Shown one piece after another: positions 8,507 through 14,531 of a stretch of DNA of 20,198 bases (positions are counted from its first letter, which is position 1; every line of letters starts with the position of its first letter). The notes under the pieces were generated by a model, which saw only the letters and a list, made by a program, of their open reading frames with translations, was not told where the DNA came from and did not search any database. Both the position numbers and the translations under genes were made by a program. Origin of the DNA: Rhizobacter sp. (GTDB lineage Bacteria; Pseudomonadota; Gammaproteobacteria; Burkholderiales; Burkholderiaceae); the NCBI GenBank assembly GCA_014379885.1, contig JACMKW010000467.1, positions 1 through 20,198 on the forward strand, given 5' to 3'.

Positions 8507-9169
8507 TCAGGGAAGAAGTGAGGGTGTGGATTCCGAGCGCAATTGCGCCAAGTGCCGCAGCACCCGAGGCACATAGGCGGCGGTCTCTGCAAACGGCGGA
8601 ATGCTGTAGCGGTGCCGCACCACGGCAGCGGCGCCCGCGTTGTAGGCAGCCAGCGCCAGCGTGGTGTTCTGCCCGAACTGGTCGAGCAGGCGCCGCAGGT
8701 GCTGCGCTCCGGCATTCACGTTCTGGCGCGGGTCGAAGGGGTCTGTCACGCCATAGCCGAGCGCGGTCGCGGGCATGAGCTGCATCAAACCCTGAGCGCC
8801 GCGCGGTGACACCGCGCGCACGGCATAACCCGATTCGGTGGCAATCACGGCGTGCAGCAGTTCGGGCGCAACCCGGTGTCTGCTCGCAGCAGTGCGCACA
8901 ATTTCTGTGAGCTGCCGGTCACGTGGCGATCCCATCGCGGTTTGGCCGTTCGGTGCTGCCGGCTGTGCGGCTCGCGTTTCAACCAGCAGGCGCGCGCGGG
9001 CGTCTTCGGCGTGGTCTGACAGGTGAATGGCGCCATCGTCGCCCTCCGTCAGGTAGATGCCTTCGGCGTGCTGCGCAGCGGTGGCGTGTGCAGCCGCTGC
9101 AGCACAGCACGCCCACACGGCGCGGGCGGCACTGAACCTGAACAAGCGGGCAGCAGACGGGGAGGGCAT
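8507..9169 (-). CDS. Lytic transglycosylase, Slt family (periplasmic)
   Basis: Peptidoglycan-cleaving enzyme that would form 1,6-anhydro-muropeptides. The ATG at 9169 gives 220 aa and has a GAAGG Shine-Dalgarno 5 nt upstream; an ATG four codons earlier (9181) is the alternative. The N-terminus (RLFRFSAARAVWACCAAAAAHATAAQ) is a signal peptide. A short DUF4124-like segment (EGIYLTEGDDGAIHLSD, about 36-52) follows, then the SLT domain (about 88-200). That domain has IATESGYAVRAVSPRGAQG with catalytic Glu112, the GLMQLMPATA motif, NVNAGAQHLRRLLDQF, and LALAAYNAGAAAV. The family is usual for DUF4124/SLT proteins in Betaproteobacteria. Its place at the head of a lipoprotein-glycosyltransferase unit suggests it may open the wall for a secretion or polysaccharide-export apparatus, but that is inference. 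Confidence 0.92.
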   Translation of the reverse strand: MPSPSAARLFRFSAARAVWACCAAAAAHATAAQHAEGIYLTEGDDGAIHLSDHAEDARARLLVETRAAQPAAPNGQTAMGSPRDRQLTEIVRTAASRHRVAPELLHAVIATESGYAVRAVSPRGAQGLMQLMPATALGYGVTDPFDPRQNVNAGAQHLRRLLDQFGQNTTLALAAYNAGAAAVVRHRYSIPPFAETAAYVPRVLRHLAQLRSESTPSLLP

Positions 9170-9218
9170 GTCAACCTTCATCGACCCCAAAGGGGGACGA
9201 AGGAAGGTAGCAGCGGCA

Positions 9219-9236
9219 TGTGACAACTACATCACA
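9219..9236. repeat. TGTGA-N8-TCACA inverted repeat
   Basis: TGTGA (9219-9223) and TCACA (9232-9236) flank 8 nt, about 50 bp upstream of the transglycosylase start. It resembles a CRP/FNR half-site pair, but canonical CRP sites have a 6-nt spacer, so regulator binding is doubtful. Confidence 0.25.
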
Positions 9237-9293
9237 GACGGGCTGGCCCGTGGCCACACGTTTGTCATCAAGTCCGATTAGCGTTTGCGATGC

Positions 9294-9323
9294 TGATTCG
9301 TCGAGGCATGATCGACGGAATCA
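9294..9323. repeat. Near-perfect palindrome upstream of the 9345 gene
   Basis: Left arm TGATTCGTCGA (9294-9304) and right arm TCGACGGAATCA (9312-9323) are complementary apart from one bulged base, around a 7-nt loop. It ends 21 nt before the ATG of the 222-aa gene. It could be an operator or a 5'-UTR hairpin. The minus-strand transglycosylase is transcribed divergently from the same region, so it could affect either gene. Confidence 0.5.
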
Positions 9324-9344
9324 CGGGCGAGGTCAGGTGCTCAC

Positions 9345-10013
9345 ATGGGATGGAAAGTCTTCGCCGTCTTCGCCACCGAAGAGCCCGGCTACTTTGGCAC
9401 CCGCCCGCAGCACGATGCCGAGCGAGCCGATGACATTCGCGATCGGCTCGGGCTGTCTGGCTACGAGCGGGTGGGTGAGTCGGACTTTGAAACTGCCATG
9501 TATCCGCGCGCCGGTGCGCTCTTCATCGGCGCGTTCCCCGAAGGTGTCATCGTCTGCGACGCGAAGCTGCCCAGCTATTTTTTTGACGATGGGGCCCGTC
9601 GCCGCATCAACGGGGCTTCTCTGCGCTTTCAGAACTTCAAGGCCAATCTGCTGGGCCTCTACCCCGAAGGCCAAGTCTTGTCCGTCGTGCTCCACAGCGT
9701 GGTGAACCTCTGGGGTTACAGCCTCCACGAAGGTGGCCGTCACCTTCGGTCTGCGGCGGGCGCGTCAGACGACGGTCTTTTCACCAACATCGGTTCCCCG
9801 CTTCCGGAAGAGGCACGTGTGCTGGGCTTGTGCCCTATCGACGAGGTGGATGCAGAAGGCTACGGCGAAGAGTTGACCTTTGACGTCTCTGCGCGCTTGT
9901 TTGGCAAACGCATCGACGAGTTCGATGGCCTGGGCCTTCAGCTGAGTAAGTACAGGAAAAGGAACCGCGTTTCATCCTTCTTCAAGGGGTTGCTGTCCGC
10001 TGCGCGCGGTTGA
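9345..10013 (+). CDS. Conserved-looking protein of unknown function
   Basis: 222-aa protein with ATG at 9345 preceded by a modest purine-rich stretch (CGAGGTCAGG). I do not recognise the family. It starts MGWKVFAVFATEEPGYFG, then a charged segment RPQHDAERADDIRDRLGL. Further on are PRAGALFIGAFPEGVIVCDAKLP, SVVLHSVVNLWGYSLHEGG and LFTNIGSPLPEEARVL, ending in a basic tail (SKYRKRNRVSSFFKGLLSAARG). There is no signal peptide or transmembrane segment, so it should be cytosolic. The conserved look of hydrophobic strands alternating with charged turns, and its high-GC codon pattern, support a real gene. It is transcribed alone and away from the polysaccharide genes, and is followed by an intergenic palindrome before the next gene. 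Confidence 0.85.
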   Translation: MGWKVFAVFATEEPGYFGTRPQHDAERADDIRDRLGLSGYERVGESDFETAMYPRAGALFIGAFPEGVIVCDAKLPSYFFDDGARRRINGASLRFQNFKANLLGLYPEGQVLSVVLHSVVNLWGYSLHEGGRHLRSAAGASDDGLFTNIGSPLPEEARVLGLCPIDEVDAEGYGEELTFDVSARLFGKRIDEFDGLGLQLSKYRKRNRVSSFFKGLLSAARG

Positions 10014-10044
10014 GCGTTTGCAGTCAATGAGCAGCGCGCTTGTT

Positions 10045-10071
10045 AAATGGTATAAATGATATACACCATTT
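10045..10071. promoter_or_regulatory. AT-rich imperfect palindrome upstream of the H1-like gene
   Basis: AAATGGT (10045-10051) and ACCATTT (10065-10071) form a perfect 7-bp inverted repeat, with an inner GTATA/TATAC pair. This is an isolated AT-rich patch in GC-rich DNA and contains TATAAA (10051-10056), a plausible -10 element. It ends 13 nt before the ATG at 10085, with a GAGG ribosome-binding site between. The arrangement fits an operator overlapping the promoter, possibly autoregulatory, but no -35 at proper spacing is convincing. Confidence 0.5.
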
Positions 10072-10084
10072 CAACCGAGGTCAC

Positions 10085-10483
10085 ATGACTGCTGCCAAGA
10101 CACCCGTGAAGACAGCCCGCAAGAATCCCGTTGCCACGCCTGCCAAGGCAGCCGCCAAACGGGCCGCTCCCATCCGGCCGCGTGCCACGCCGGTTAAAAA
10201 ACCGTCTGCCTCGTCTGCCGTGCCCAAGAGCACAACGGCCGCAGGGCGCGCCGAAAAACCCCGCGTCAAGCTGGTGCGAGACAGCTTCACCATGCCACAC
10301 CAGGATTTCGATCTGATCCCTGCACTGAAGAAGCGCGCTCTGGCCTTTCAGCGGCCGGCGAAAAAGAGCGAACTGTTGCGTGCTGGCTTGCAGGTGCTGG
10401 CCGCTTTGGATGATGCTCATCTCAAGGTTGCCCTTGATGCACTTGTCGCGATCAAGGCGGGTCGGCCCAAGAAAGTTCGTTGA
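10085..10483 (+). CDS. Small basic protein with histone-H1-like tail
   Basis: 132-aa protein. I chose the ATG at 10085, which has GAGG 5 nt upstream, over an in-frame ATG at 10040 that would place the palindrome inside the coding region. Residues 1-60 are a low-complexity tail of Ala, Lys, Pro, Thr and Arg, like bacterial histone-H1-like proteins that bind DNA non-specifically. Residues 61-132 are a compact domain: VKLVRDSFTMPHQDFDLIPALKKRALAFQ, then RPAKKSELLRAGLQVLAAL and a helix ending in IKAGRPKKVR. The second part, with a short strand followed by two helices, resembles a ribbon-helix-helix-type DNA-binding unit; that fold is inference. Such tail-plus-domain proteins are common hypothetical genes in Burkholderiales. 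It is monocistronic and ends at a strong terminator. Confidence 0.85.
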   Translation: MTAAKTPVKTARKNPVATPAKAAAKRAAPIRPRATPVKKPSASSAVPKSTTAAGRAEKPRVKLVRDSFTMPHQDFDLIPALKKRALAFQRPAKKSELLRAGLQVLAALDDAHLKVALDALVAIKAGRPKKVR

Positions 10484-10501
10484 GCGGGCATCACAACCTC
10501 G

Positions 10502-10550
10502 CAAACAGAAGCAAAACGCCCACTCGATGTGGGCGTTTTGCTTCTGTTTG
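10502..10550. terminator. Bidirectional terminator, perfect 22-bp stem
   Basis: Arms 10502-10523 and 10529-10550 are perfectly complementary (22 bp, no mismatch) around a 5-nt loop TCGAT. The core is AAAACGCCCAC/GTGGGCGTTTT, a GC stem flanked by A and T runs that works in both directions. It lies between the convergent H1-like gene and the thioredoxin-like gene. The outer part of the stem (CAGAAGC/GCTTCTG) is far longer than needed for termination. Confidence 0.92.
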
Positions 10551-10559
10551 GCATGTCGT

Positions 10560-10916
10560 TCAGCCGTGTCGCAGCCGCCGCGCCAGCGCCTGAAGATCAA
10601 CGTCGGCCAACGGTGCGGCGCCCGGGGCTTCGGCCTGCGCTCGCAGCAGGCGCACCAGCGTTTCCTTGTGCGGCGTCAGCGGCCCGAAGAAACGTGGGCC
10701 GCTTTCGTCGGTGATCAGCAGCGTGGGGAAGTTTTCCACCTCCACCGGGTCGACCAGATCGGCTTCGTCTTCGATGTCGACCCAGATGAAGCGCATGCCG
10801 GGGAAGGCCTGCGCCACTTGATCGAAGGTACTACGGTATTCGCGACAGCTGCTGCACCACTGTGCGCACAGGCAGGCCACAAGCAGAGGTGGATGAGCGG
10901 GTGTCGTGCCATGCAT
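10560..10916 (-). CDS. Thioredoxin-like protein (WCSSC)
   Basis: 118-aa protein of the thioredoxin fold. The redox-active motif is WCSSC (Cys21 and Cys24) in CAQWCSSCREY, close to the N-terminus. The central strand is MRFIWVDIEDEADLVD, and the conserved cis-proline is in VENFPTLLI (Pro64). The C-terminal half has DESGPRFFGPLTPHKETLVRLL. No signal peptide is apparent; the stretch PPLLVACLCAQWC is the first core strand, so the protein is probably cytosolic and acts in thiol-disulfide exchange or reduction of a partner protein. CSSC differs from the CGPC of classical thioredoxin, so its partner and redox potential may differ. It is divergent from ssuE (132 nt between starts) and convergent with the H1-like gene across the strong terminator. 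Confidence 0.9.
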   Translation of the reverse strand: MHGTTPAHPPLLVACLCAQWCSSCREYRSTFDQVAQAFPGMRFIWVDIEDEADLVDPVEVENFPTLLITDESGPRFFGPLTPHKETLVRLLRAQAEAPGAAPLADVDLQALARRLRHG

Positions 10917-10978
10917 GCCCGGATCATCTCAAAACCGGCCACGCCGTCCGGGCGTATGCGATTTCCCGCTATCGAAAA

Positions 10979-11020
10979 CCGTTCTTATTCGTTGGCCAAA
11001 AGTGGCGGGCTTCGTATCGT
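10979..11020 (+). promoter_or_regulatory. Predicted ssuE promoter with sulfur-regulon-like motif
   Basis: The 15-mer CCGTTCTTATTCGTT (10979-10993) is followed after 21 nt by TATCGT (11015-11020), a -10-like hexamer. TTGGCC (10992-10997) is a possible -35 at 17-nt spacing. The same motif and spacing recur upstream of ssuA1 and sbp. A LysR-type regulator of the CysB/SsuR kind is the natural candidate, by inference. Confidence 0.6.
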
Positions 11021-11048
11021 GAACACGCTTTCAACAAGAACGGCTCAC

Positions 11049-11654
11049 ATGAAGATCGTCGGCATCTTGGGCAGCCCTGCTGCCTCATCACGCTCGAACA
11101 GCTTGCTGCAATTGGCGCAGGCGAGGCTGCAACCGGTGGCGTCGAGCTTGCACACCATCGCGGTTCGTGATTTGCCGGCCGAGGCGTTGCTGCATGCGCA
11201 GTTTGACCACCCGGTGATCCAGCAGGCGCTGCAGCACGTGCGGGAGGCCCAGGTGGTGCTGGTGGCCACGCCCATTTACAAGGCGGCCTACAGTGGCTTG
11301 CTCAAGGCCTTTCTTGACCTGCTGCCGCAAGACGGCCTGCGCGACAAGACGGTGCTGCCGCTGGCCACTGGCGGCAGCATCGCCCACCTGCTGGCACTCG
11401 ACTACGCGCTCAAGCCCGTGCTGTCGGTGCTGGGGGCGCGCCTCATTCTCGACCCGGTGTTCGCTACCGACGCGCAGATTCCCCGGCACGAGACGCTGGG
11501 TTATGCGCCGTCGCCTGAAGTACGCGAGCGCCTGGACCGCAGCCTGCAGGCGCTGACCGACCGCGTTGACGACTTCGCTCGCCACTCAGGCGCCGCGCGC
11601 GAGCGCGACCCCTTGCTCGTGCGCAACCGTGCCACGGGTGCGGCGCCGCACTGA
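11049..11654 (+). CDS. ssuE: NAD(P)H-dependent FMN reductase SsuE
   Basis: Flavin reductase that supplies reduced FMN to the sulfonate monooxygenase SsuD. ATG at 11049 gives 201 aa, close to the E. coli SsuE length. It has the flavodoxin-like FMN-phosphate loop GILGSPAASSRSNSLL (5-20), VVLVATPIYKAAYSGLLKAFLDLLP (69-93), and VLPLATGGSIAHLLALDYALKPVLS (102-126). Tyr119 in that last segment lines up with the pi-helix tyrosine known as Tyr118 in E. coli SsuE, the residue tied to flavin transfer to SsuD. It is first in a unit with ssuF, a hydrolase and a small membrane gene, and is separated from ssuD by the aldehyde dehydrogenase and the ssuA genes. The upstream motif at 10979 suggests induction when sulfate is scarce. 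Confidence 0.95.
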   Translation: MKIVGILGSPAASSRSNSLLQLAQARLQPVASSLHTIAVRDLPAEALLHAQFDHPVIQQALQHVREAQVVLVATPIYKAAYSGLLKAFLDLLPQDGLRDKTVLPLATGGSIAHLLALDYALKPVLSVLGARLILDPVFATDAQIPRHETLGYAPSPEVRERLDRSLQALTDRVDDFARHSGAARERDPLLVRNRATGAAPH

Positions 11655-11684
11655 CATCTCTTTCATTCACCCAAGGACAACACC

Positions 11685-11903
11685 ATGAGCATCACCGCCA
11701 TCAATGTGCGCAACCAGTTTCGCGGCAAGGTCAAAGAGATCATCGAAGGGCCGGTTGTCTCCGAGATCGATGTCATCACACCATCAGGCCTGATCGTCAC
11801 CTCGGTCATCACCACCCGCTCGGTGAAGGAGTTGGGCCTGGCGCCGGGGCGCGACGTGATTGCGCTCGTCAAGTCGACCGAAGTGTCGATTGCCACGCTT
11901 TGA
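11685..11903 (+). CDS. ssuF: TOBE-domain molbindin, SsuF-like
   Basis: 72-aa single-TOBE protein: MSITAINVRNQFRGKVKEI, then GPVVSEIDVITPSGLIVTSVITTRSVKELGLAPG and DVIALVKSTEVSIATL. This is the full length of a mono-Mop molbindin, a cytosolic protein that binds molybdate or related oxyanions as an oligomer. It has an AAGGA ribosome-binding site, lies 30 nt after ssuE and 9 nt before the hydrolase. In Pseudomonas putida a molbindin gene, ssuF, belongs to the ssuEADCBF locus and is needed for growth on some sulfonates. The name is assigned from that precedent and the context here. Its exact role in desulfonation is not settled. Confidence 0.88.
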   Translation: MSITAINVRNQFRGKVKEIIEGPVVSEIDVITPSGLIVTSVITTRSVKELGLAPGRDVIALVKSTEVSIATL

Positions 11904-11912
11904 GGCCACACC

Positions 11913-12515
11913 TTGAGTGAGCGCATGGCATTCAAGGGCGACCCCGTTCGTGTGCTTGTGGTGCCAGGCCTGCACGGCAGTGGCCACGCGCACTGGCAGA
12001 CCTGGCTCGAAGCGCACTTTCGCAACGCAGTGCGTGTGATGCAAGACGATTGGGGCGCGGCCGATCTGGCGCGCTGGTCCGAGCGGGTGGCGCTCACCGT
12101 GGCGCGTGACCCCACTGCGCGCTGGGTGGCGGTGGGCCACAGCTTCGGCTGCCTTGCGCTGGCGCGCTATCTGGGCCAGGGCGGGCAGGGCATTCACGCG
12201 GCGCTGCTGGTCGCACCGGCTGACCCCGAGAAGTTTTCTGCTGTGCCCCTGTTGCCGCAGGAGCGTCTGCCTGTCCCCAGCGTGCTCTTGGGCAGCGACA
12301 CCGACCCGTGGATGCGTGCCGACAATGCGCGGGCTTGGGCTCGCCGCTGGGGTTCGCAGTTCGTGAACCTGGGCGACGTGGGCCACATCAACACCGAGGC
12401 GGGCTTCGGCCCGCTGCCGCAGGCCAAGACCCTGGTCGAGCTGCTGATCCACCGTGTGGAGCGTGCCCGGCGGGTCGAACGTGCACACCCGCTGGAGTTC
12501 TCTTTCGCGATCTGA
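11913..12515 (+). CDS. RBBP9/YdeN-type alpha/beta hydrolase
   Basis: Small serine hydrolase of about 200 aa. It opens with VRVLVVPGLHGSGHAHWQTWLE, typical of the RBBP9/YdeN family, has the nucleophile elbow VAVGHSFGC (Ser77), an acidic segment LGSDTDPWM (Asp129 or Asp131) and the late histidine in VGHINTEAGFGP (His158), so a full triad is present. The start is ambiguous: TTG at 11913 has TGAGG 7 nt upstream; ATG at 11925 is four codons on and has weaker purine spacing. No signal peptide, so cytosolic. It lies 9 nt after ssuF, so it is probably co-transcribed with the sulfonate genes. The natural substrate is unknown; a thioester or ester product of sulfonate breakdown is only a guess. Confidence 0.9.
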   Translation: MSERMAFKGDPVRVLVVPGLHGSGHAHWQTWLEAHFRNAVRVMQDDWGAADLARWSERVALTVARDPTARWVAVGHSFGCLALARYLGQGGQGIHAALLVAPADPEKFSAVPLLPQERLPVPSVLLGSDTDPWMRADNARAWARRWGSQFVNLGDVGHINTEAGFGPLPQAKTLVELLIHRVERARRVERAHPLEFSFAI

Positions 12516-12601
12516 ACATCTGCCAGCGCCCTGCGGGGCCGCTCTCCTACACTGCGTGCTCAACCCCGTAGCCTGAGCGCTGCTCCCAGGAGAACAGATT
12601 C

Positions 12602-12823
12602 ATGAACCCCATCAAGCTCGTCGGAGCGATTCTCATTGCCGCCGGTTTGCTCGGCCTGCTGTATGGCGGCTTCAGTTTCACCAAGGAGACGCACGACATC
12701 AAGCTCGGGCCGATCGAGCTGTCGGTGAAAGAGAAGGAGTCGGTCAACGTGCCGATCTGGCTGGGCGTGGGCGCCATCGTGGCGGGCGCTGGCTTGCTGC
12801 TGTTTGGTGGCAAGAAGGGTTGA
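12602..12823 (+). CDS. Small two-helix inner-membrane protein
   Basis: 73-aa protein with a good AGGAGA ribosome-binding site ahead of ATG 12602. It has a first membrane helix (IKLVGAILIAAGLLGLLYGGFSF, about 4-26), a soluble loop of about 25 residues containing KETHDIKLGPIELSVKEKESV, and a second helix (PIWLGVGAIVAGAGLLLFGG), ending in basic GKKG. I know this as a common small membrane-protein family in proteobacteria without a defined function. It lies 86 nt after the hydrolase and before a terminator, so it could be the last gene of the ssuE unit or a separate one. Confidence 0.85.
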   Translation: MNPIKLVGAILIAAGLLGLLYGGFSFTKETHDIKLGPIELSVKEKESVNVPIWLGVGAIVAGAGLLLFGGKKG

Positions 12824-12845
12824 CTCAAGAGGGTGACCCCAGCAA

Positions 12846-12870
12846 AACGGCCCGCGTGAAGCGGGCCGTT
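12846..12870. terminator. Terminator hairpin between convergent genes
   Basis: A 10-bp perfect stem AACGGCCCGC/GCGGGCCGTT with loop GTGAA. On the minus strand it is followed by a T run (TTTTG), so it best serves the aldehyde dehydrogenase; on the plus strand it could also end the transcript of the small membrane gene. Confidence 0.85.
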
Positions 12871-12892
12871 GTCATGCTGAAGCGCGTTGCTC

Positions 12893-14326
12893 TTACAACC
12901 CGACCTGCGTCACGAACTTGCTGTTGAGGTAGGCCTCGATGGCTTCGCTGCCACCTTCGGTGCCAAAGCCCGAATCCTTGATGCCGCCGAAGGGCACCTC
13001 GGGCAAGGCCAGGCCGAAGTGGTTGATCGACACCATGCCGCTCTCGATGGCCGAGCCAATGGCCGAGGCGGTCTTGAGTGACTTGGTGAACGCATATGCG
13101 GCCAGGCCGTAGGGCAGGCGGTTGGCTTCGGCCACCACGTCGTCGAAGCCCTTGAAGCGCATGATGATCGCCAGCGGCCCGAAGGGTTCTTCGCTCAGCA
13201 CACGCGCGTTTGGCGGCACATCTGTCAGCACCGTGGGCTCGAAGAAATAACCTTCGGTGCCGATGCGCTTGCCACCCAGCGCCAGCTTGGCGCCCTTGCC
13301 CACGGCGTCGTCCACGAACATGTGCATGGCTTCGATGCGCCGGCTGTTGGCAAGCGGGCCCATGCGGGTTTCCTTGTTCATGCCATCGCCCACCTTGATG
13401 CCCGAGGCGGTGGACAAGAAGCCGTCGAGGAACTTGTCGTACACCGACTCTTGCACCAGGAAGCGCGTGGGTGACACGCACACCTGGCCGGCGTTGCGGA
13501 ACTTGGCGGCGGCCAGCATCTTGGCGGCCGAGGCCACGTCGGCATCTTCGAACACGATGGCCGGTGCGTGGCCGCCCAGCTCCATGGTGATGCGCTTCAT
13601 GTGCTGGCCCGCGAGTGCGGCGAGCTTCTTGCCCACCGGCGTGGAGCCGGTGAAGGTGATCTTGCGCACGATGGGGTGCGGGATCAGGTATTCAGAAATC
13701 TCCGACGGCACACCGAACACCAGATTCACCACGCCGGCTGGCACGCCAGCGTCGGCATAGGCGCGCACCAGCGCGGCGCAGCTCGCGGGTGTTTCTTCCG
13801 GGCCTTTCAGGATGACCGAGCAGCCGGCGGCGAGCGCGGCCGAAACCTTGCGCACCGCCTGGTTGATGGGGAAGTTCCACGGGGTGAACGCGGCCACCAC
13901 GCCCACCGGCTCCTTGATCACCAACTGGCTCACACCCTCCACACGCGGCGGCACGATCTGGCCATAAGTGCGGCGTGCTTCTTCGGCAAACCAGTCGATC
14001 AGGTCGGCGGCCGAGGCGGCTTCAGCTTTCGCTTCGGCCAGCGGCTTGCCTTGCTCCAGCGTCATCAATTCGCCGATCTCGGCGGCGCGTTCACGCATCA
14101 GCTCAGCGGCGCGGCGCAAGATCTTGTAGCGCTCGAAGGCCGAGACGGCACGCCACTGCTTGAAGCCCTTGTCGGCCGCGGCCAGCGCCCGGTCGAGGTC
14201 GGCCGTGCTCGCGTGCGCCAAGCGAGCCAGCGTCTTGCCGGTGGCGGGGTTGATGATGGGTTCGCTCTTGCCGCTGGTGCCGGCCGTCCATTCACCGTCG
14301 ATGAACAGGGAGACGTCTGAGTACAT
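12893..14326 (-). CDS. NAD(P)-dependent aldehyde dehydrogenase, succinate-semialdehyde type
   Basis: 477-aa cytosolic dehydrogenase oxidising an aldehyde to its acid. The ATG at 14326 is preceded by AAGGA at good spacing; a longer open frame upstream lacks family similarity. It has [14 protein letters not shown] (Asn151), the cofactor lysine in LKGPEETP (Lys174), [10 protein letters not shown], the general base in MELGGHAP (Glu249) and the catalytic cysteine in [13 protein letters not shown] (Cys283), then EEPFGPLA and [12 protein letters not shown]. The overall pattern is that of the GabD/SSADH branch of the superfamily, although substrate prediction within this branch is unreliable. It lies between the ssuE unit and the ssuA operon on the opposite strand and is divergent from ssuA1. 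Because SsuD converts sulfonates to aldehydes, a role in using that carbon skeleton is a reasonable inference. Confidence 0.92.
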   Translation of the reverse strand: MYSDVSLFIDGEWTAGTSGKSEPIINPATGKTLARLAHASTADLDRALAAADKGFKQWRAVSAFERYKILRRAAELMRERAAEIGELMTLEQGKPLAEAKAEAASAADLIDWFAEEARRTYGQIVPPRVEGVSQLVIKEPVGVVAAFTPWNFPINQAVRKVSAALAAGCSVILKGPEETPASCAALVRAYADAGVPAGVVNLVFGVPSEISEYLIPHPIVRKITFTGSTPVGKKLAALAGQHMKRITMELGGHAPAIVFEDADVASAAKMLAAAKFRNAGQVCVSPTRFLVQESVYDKFLDGFLSTASGIKVGDGMNKETRMGPLANSRRIEAMHMFVDDAVGKGAKLALGGKRIGTEGYFFEPTVLTDVPPNARVLSEEPFGPLAIIMRFKGFDDVVAEANRLPYGLAAYAFTKSLKTASAIGSAIESGMVSINHFGLALPEVPFGGIKDSGFGTEGGSEAIEAYLNSKFVTQVGL

Positions 14327-14429
14327 GGGGTGGTCCTTGCAAAAAAGGTGGCTGCGCCCGCCGCGCCGAAGGCGCATTGTTTCGCTGAACGATTGGGCGT
14401 GTTGTCGCAAAGGTTGCTGCCGGCTGTCG

Positions 14430-14441
14430 GTATTCGAATAC
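14430..14441. promoter_or_regulatory. 12-bp perfect palindrome in the ssuA/ALDH divergent region
   Basis: GTATTCGAATAC is a perfect 12-bp palindrome, 104 bp from the dehydrogenase start and 90 bp from the ssuA1 start. It shares ATTCG with the motif at 10987 and 19391 and sits 14 bp before the motif at 14455. It could be an upstream binding site for a dimeric regulator controlling one or both genes. Confidence 0.45.
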
Positions 14442-14454
14442 TGACCAAGGAAAG

Positions 14455-14496
14455 CCGATTTGCTTCGTTCTCAACTGAGAGCCTGCTGCGTACTGT
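14455..14496 (+). promoter_or_regulatory. Predicted ssuA1 promoter with sulfur-regulon-like motif
   Basis: CCGATTTGCTTCGTT (14455-14469) is followed after exactly 21 nt by TACTGT (14491-14496), a weak -10. The layout matches those ahead of ssuE and sbp. A poor -35 and -10 would fit a promoter that needs an activator. Confidence 0.55.
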
Positions 14497-14531
14497 TCAG
14501 TCCTCAGCAGTTTTCTTGAGCACGAACAAAC

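Noticed and set aside
9219..9236. CRP-like site upstream of the transglycosylase
   Set aside because: The half-sites TGTGA and TCACA are 8 nt apart rather than 6, and no matching promoter is seen; kept only as a weak inverted repeat.
10380..11048. N-terminal extension of the ssuE frame back to 10380
   Set aside because: It runs through the H1-like gene, the terminator and the thioredoxin gene; SsuE homology starts at the ATG at 11049.
14327..14450. Copy of the sulfur-regulon motif serving the aldehyde dehydrogenase
   Set aside because: The minus strand has ATTCGAA within the palindrome, but no TA-starting hexamer at the 21-nt spacing seen in the other three promoters.
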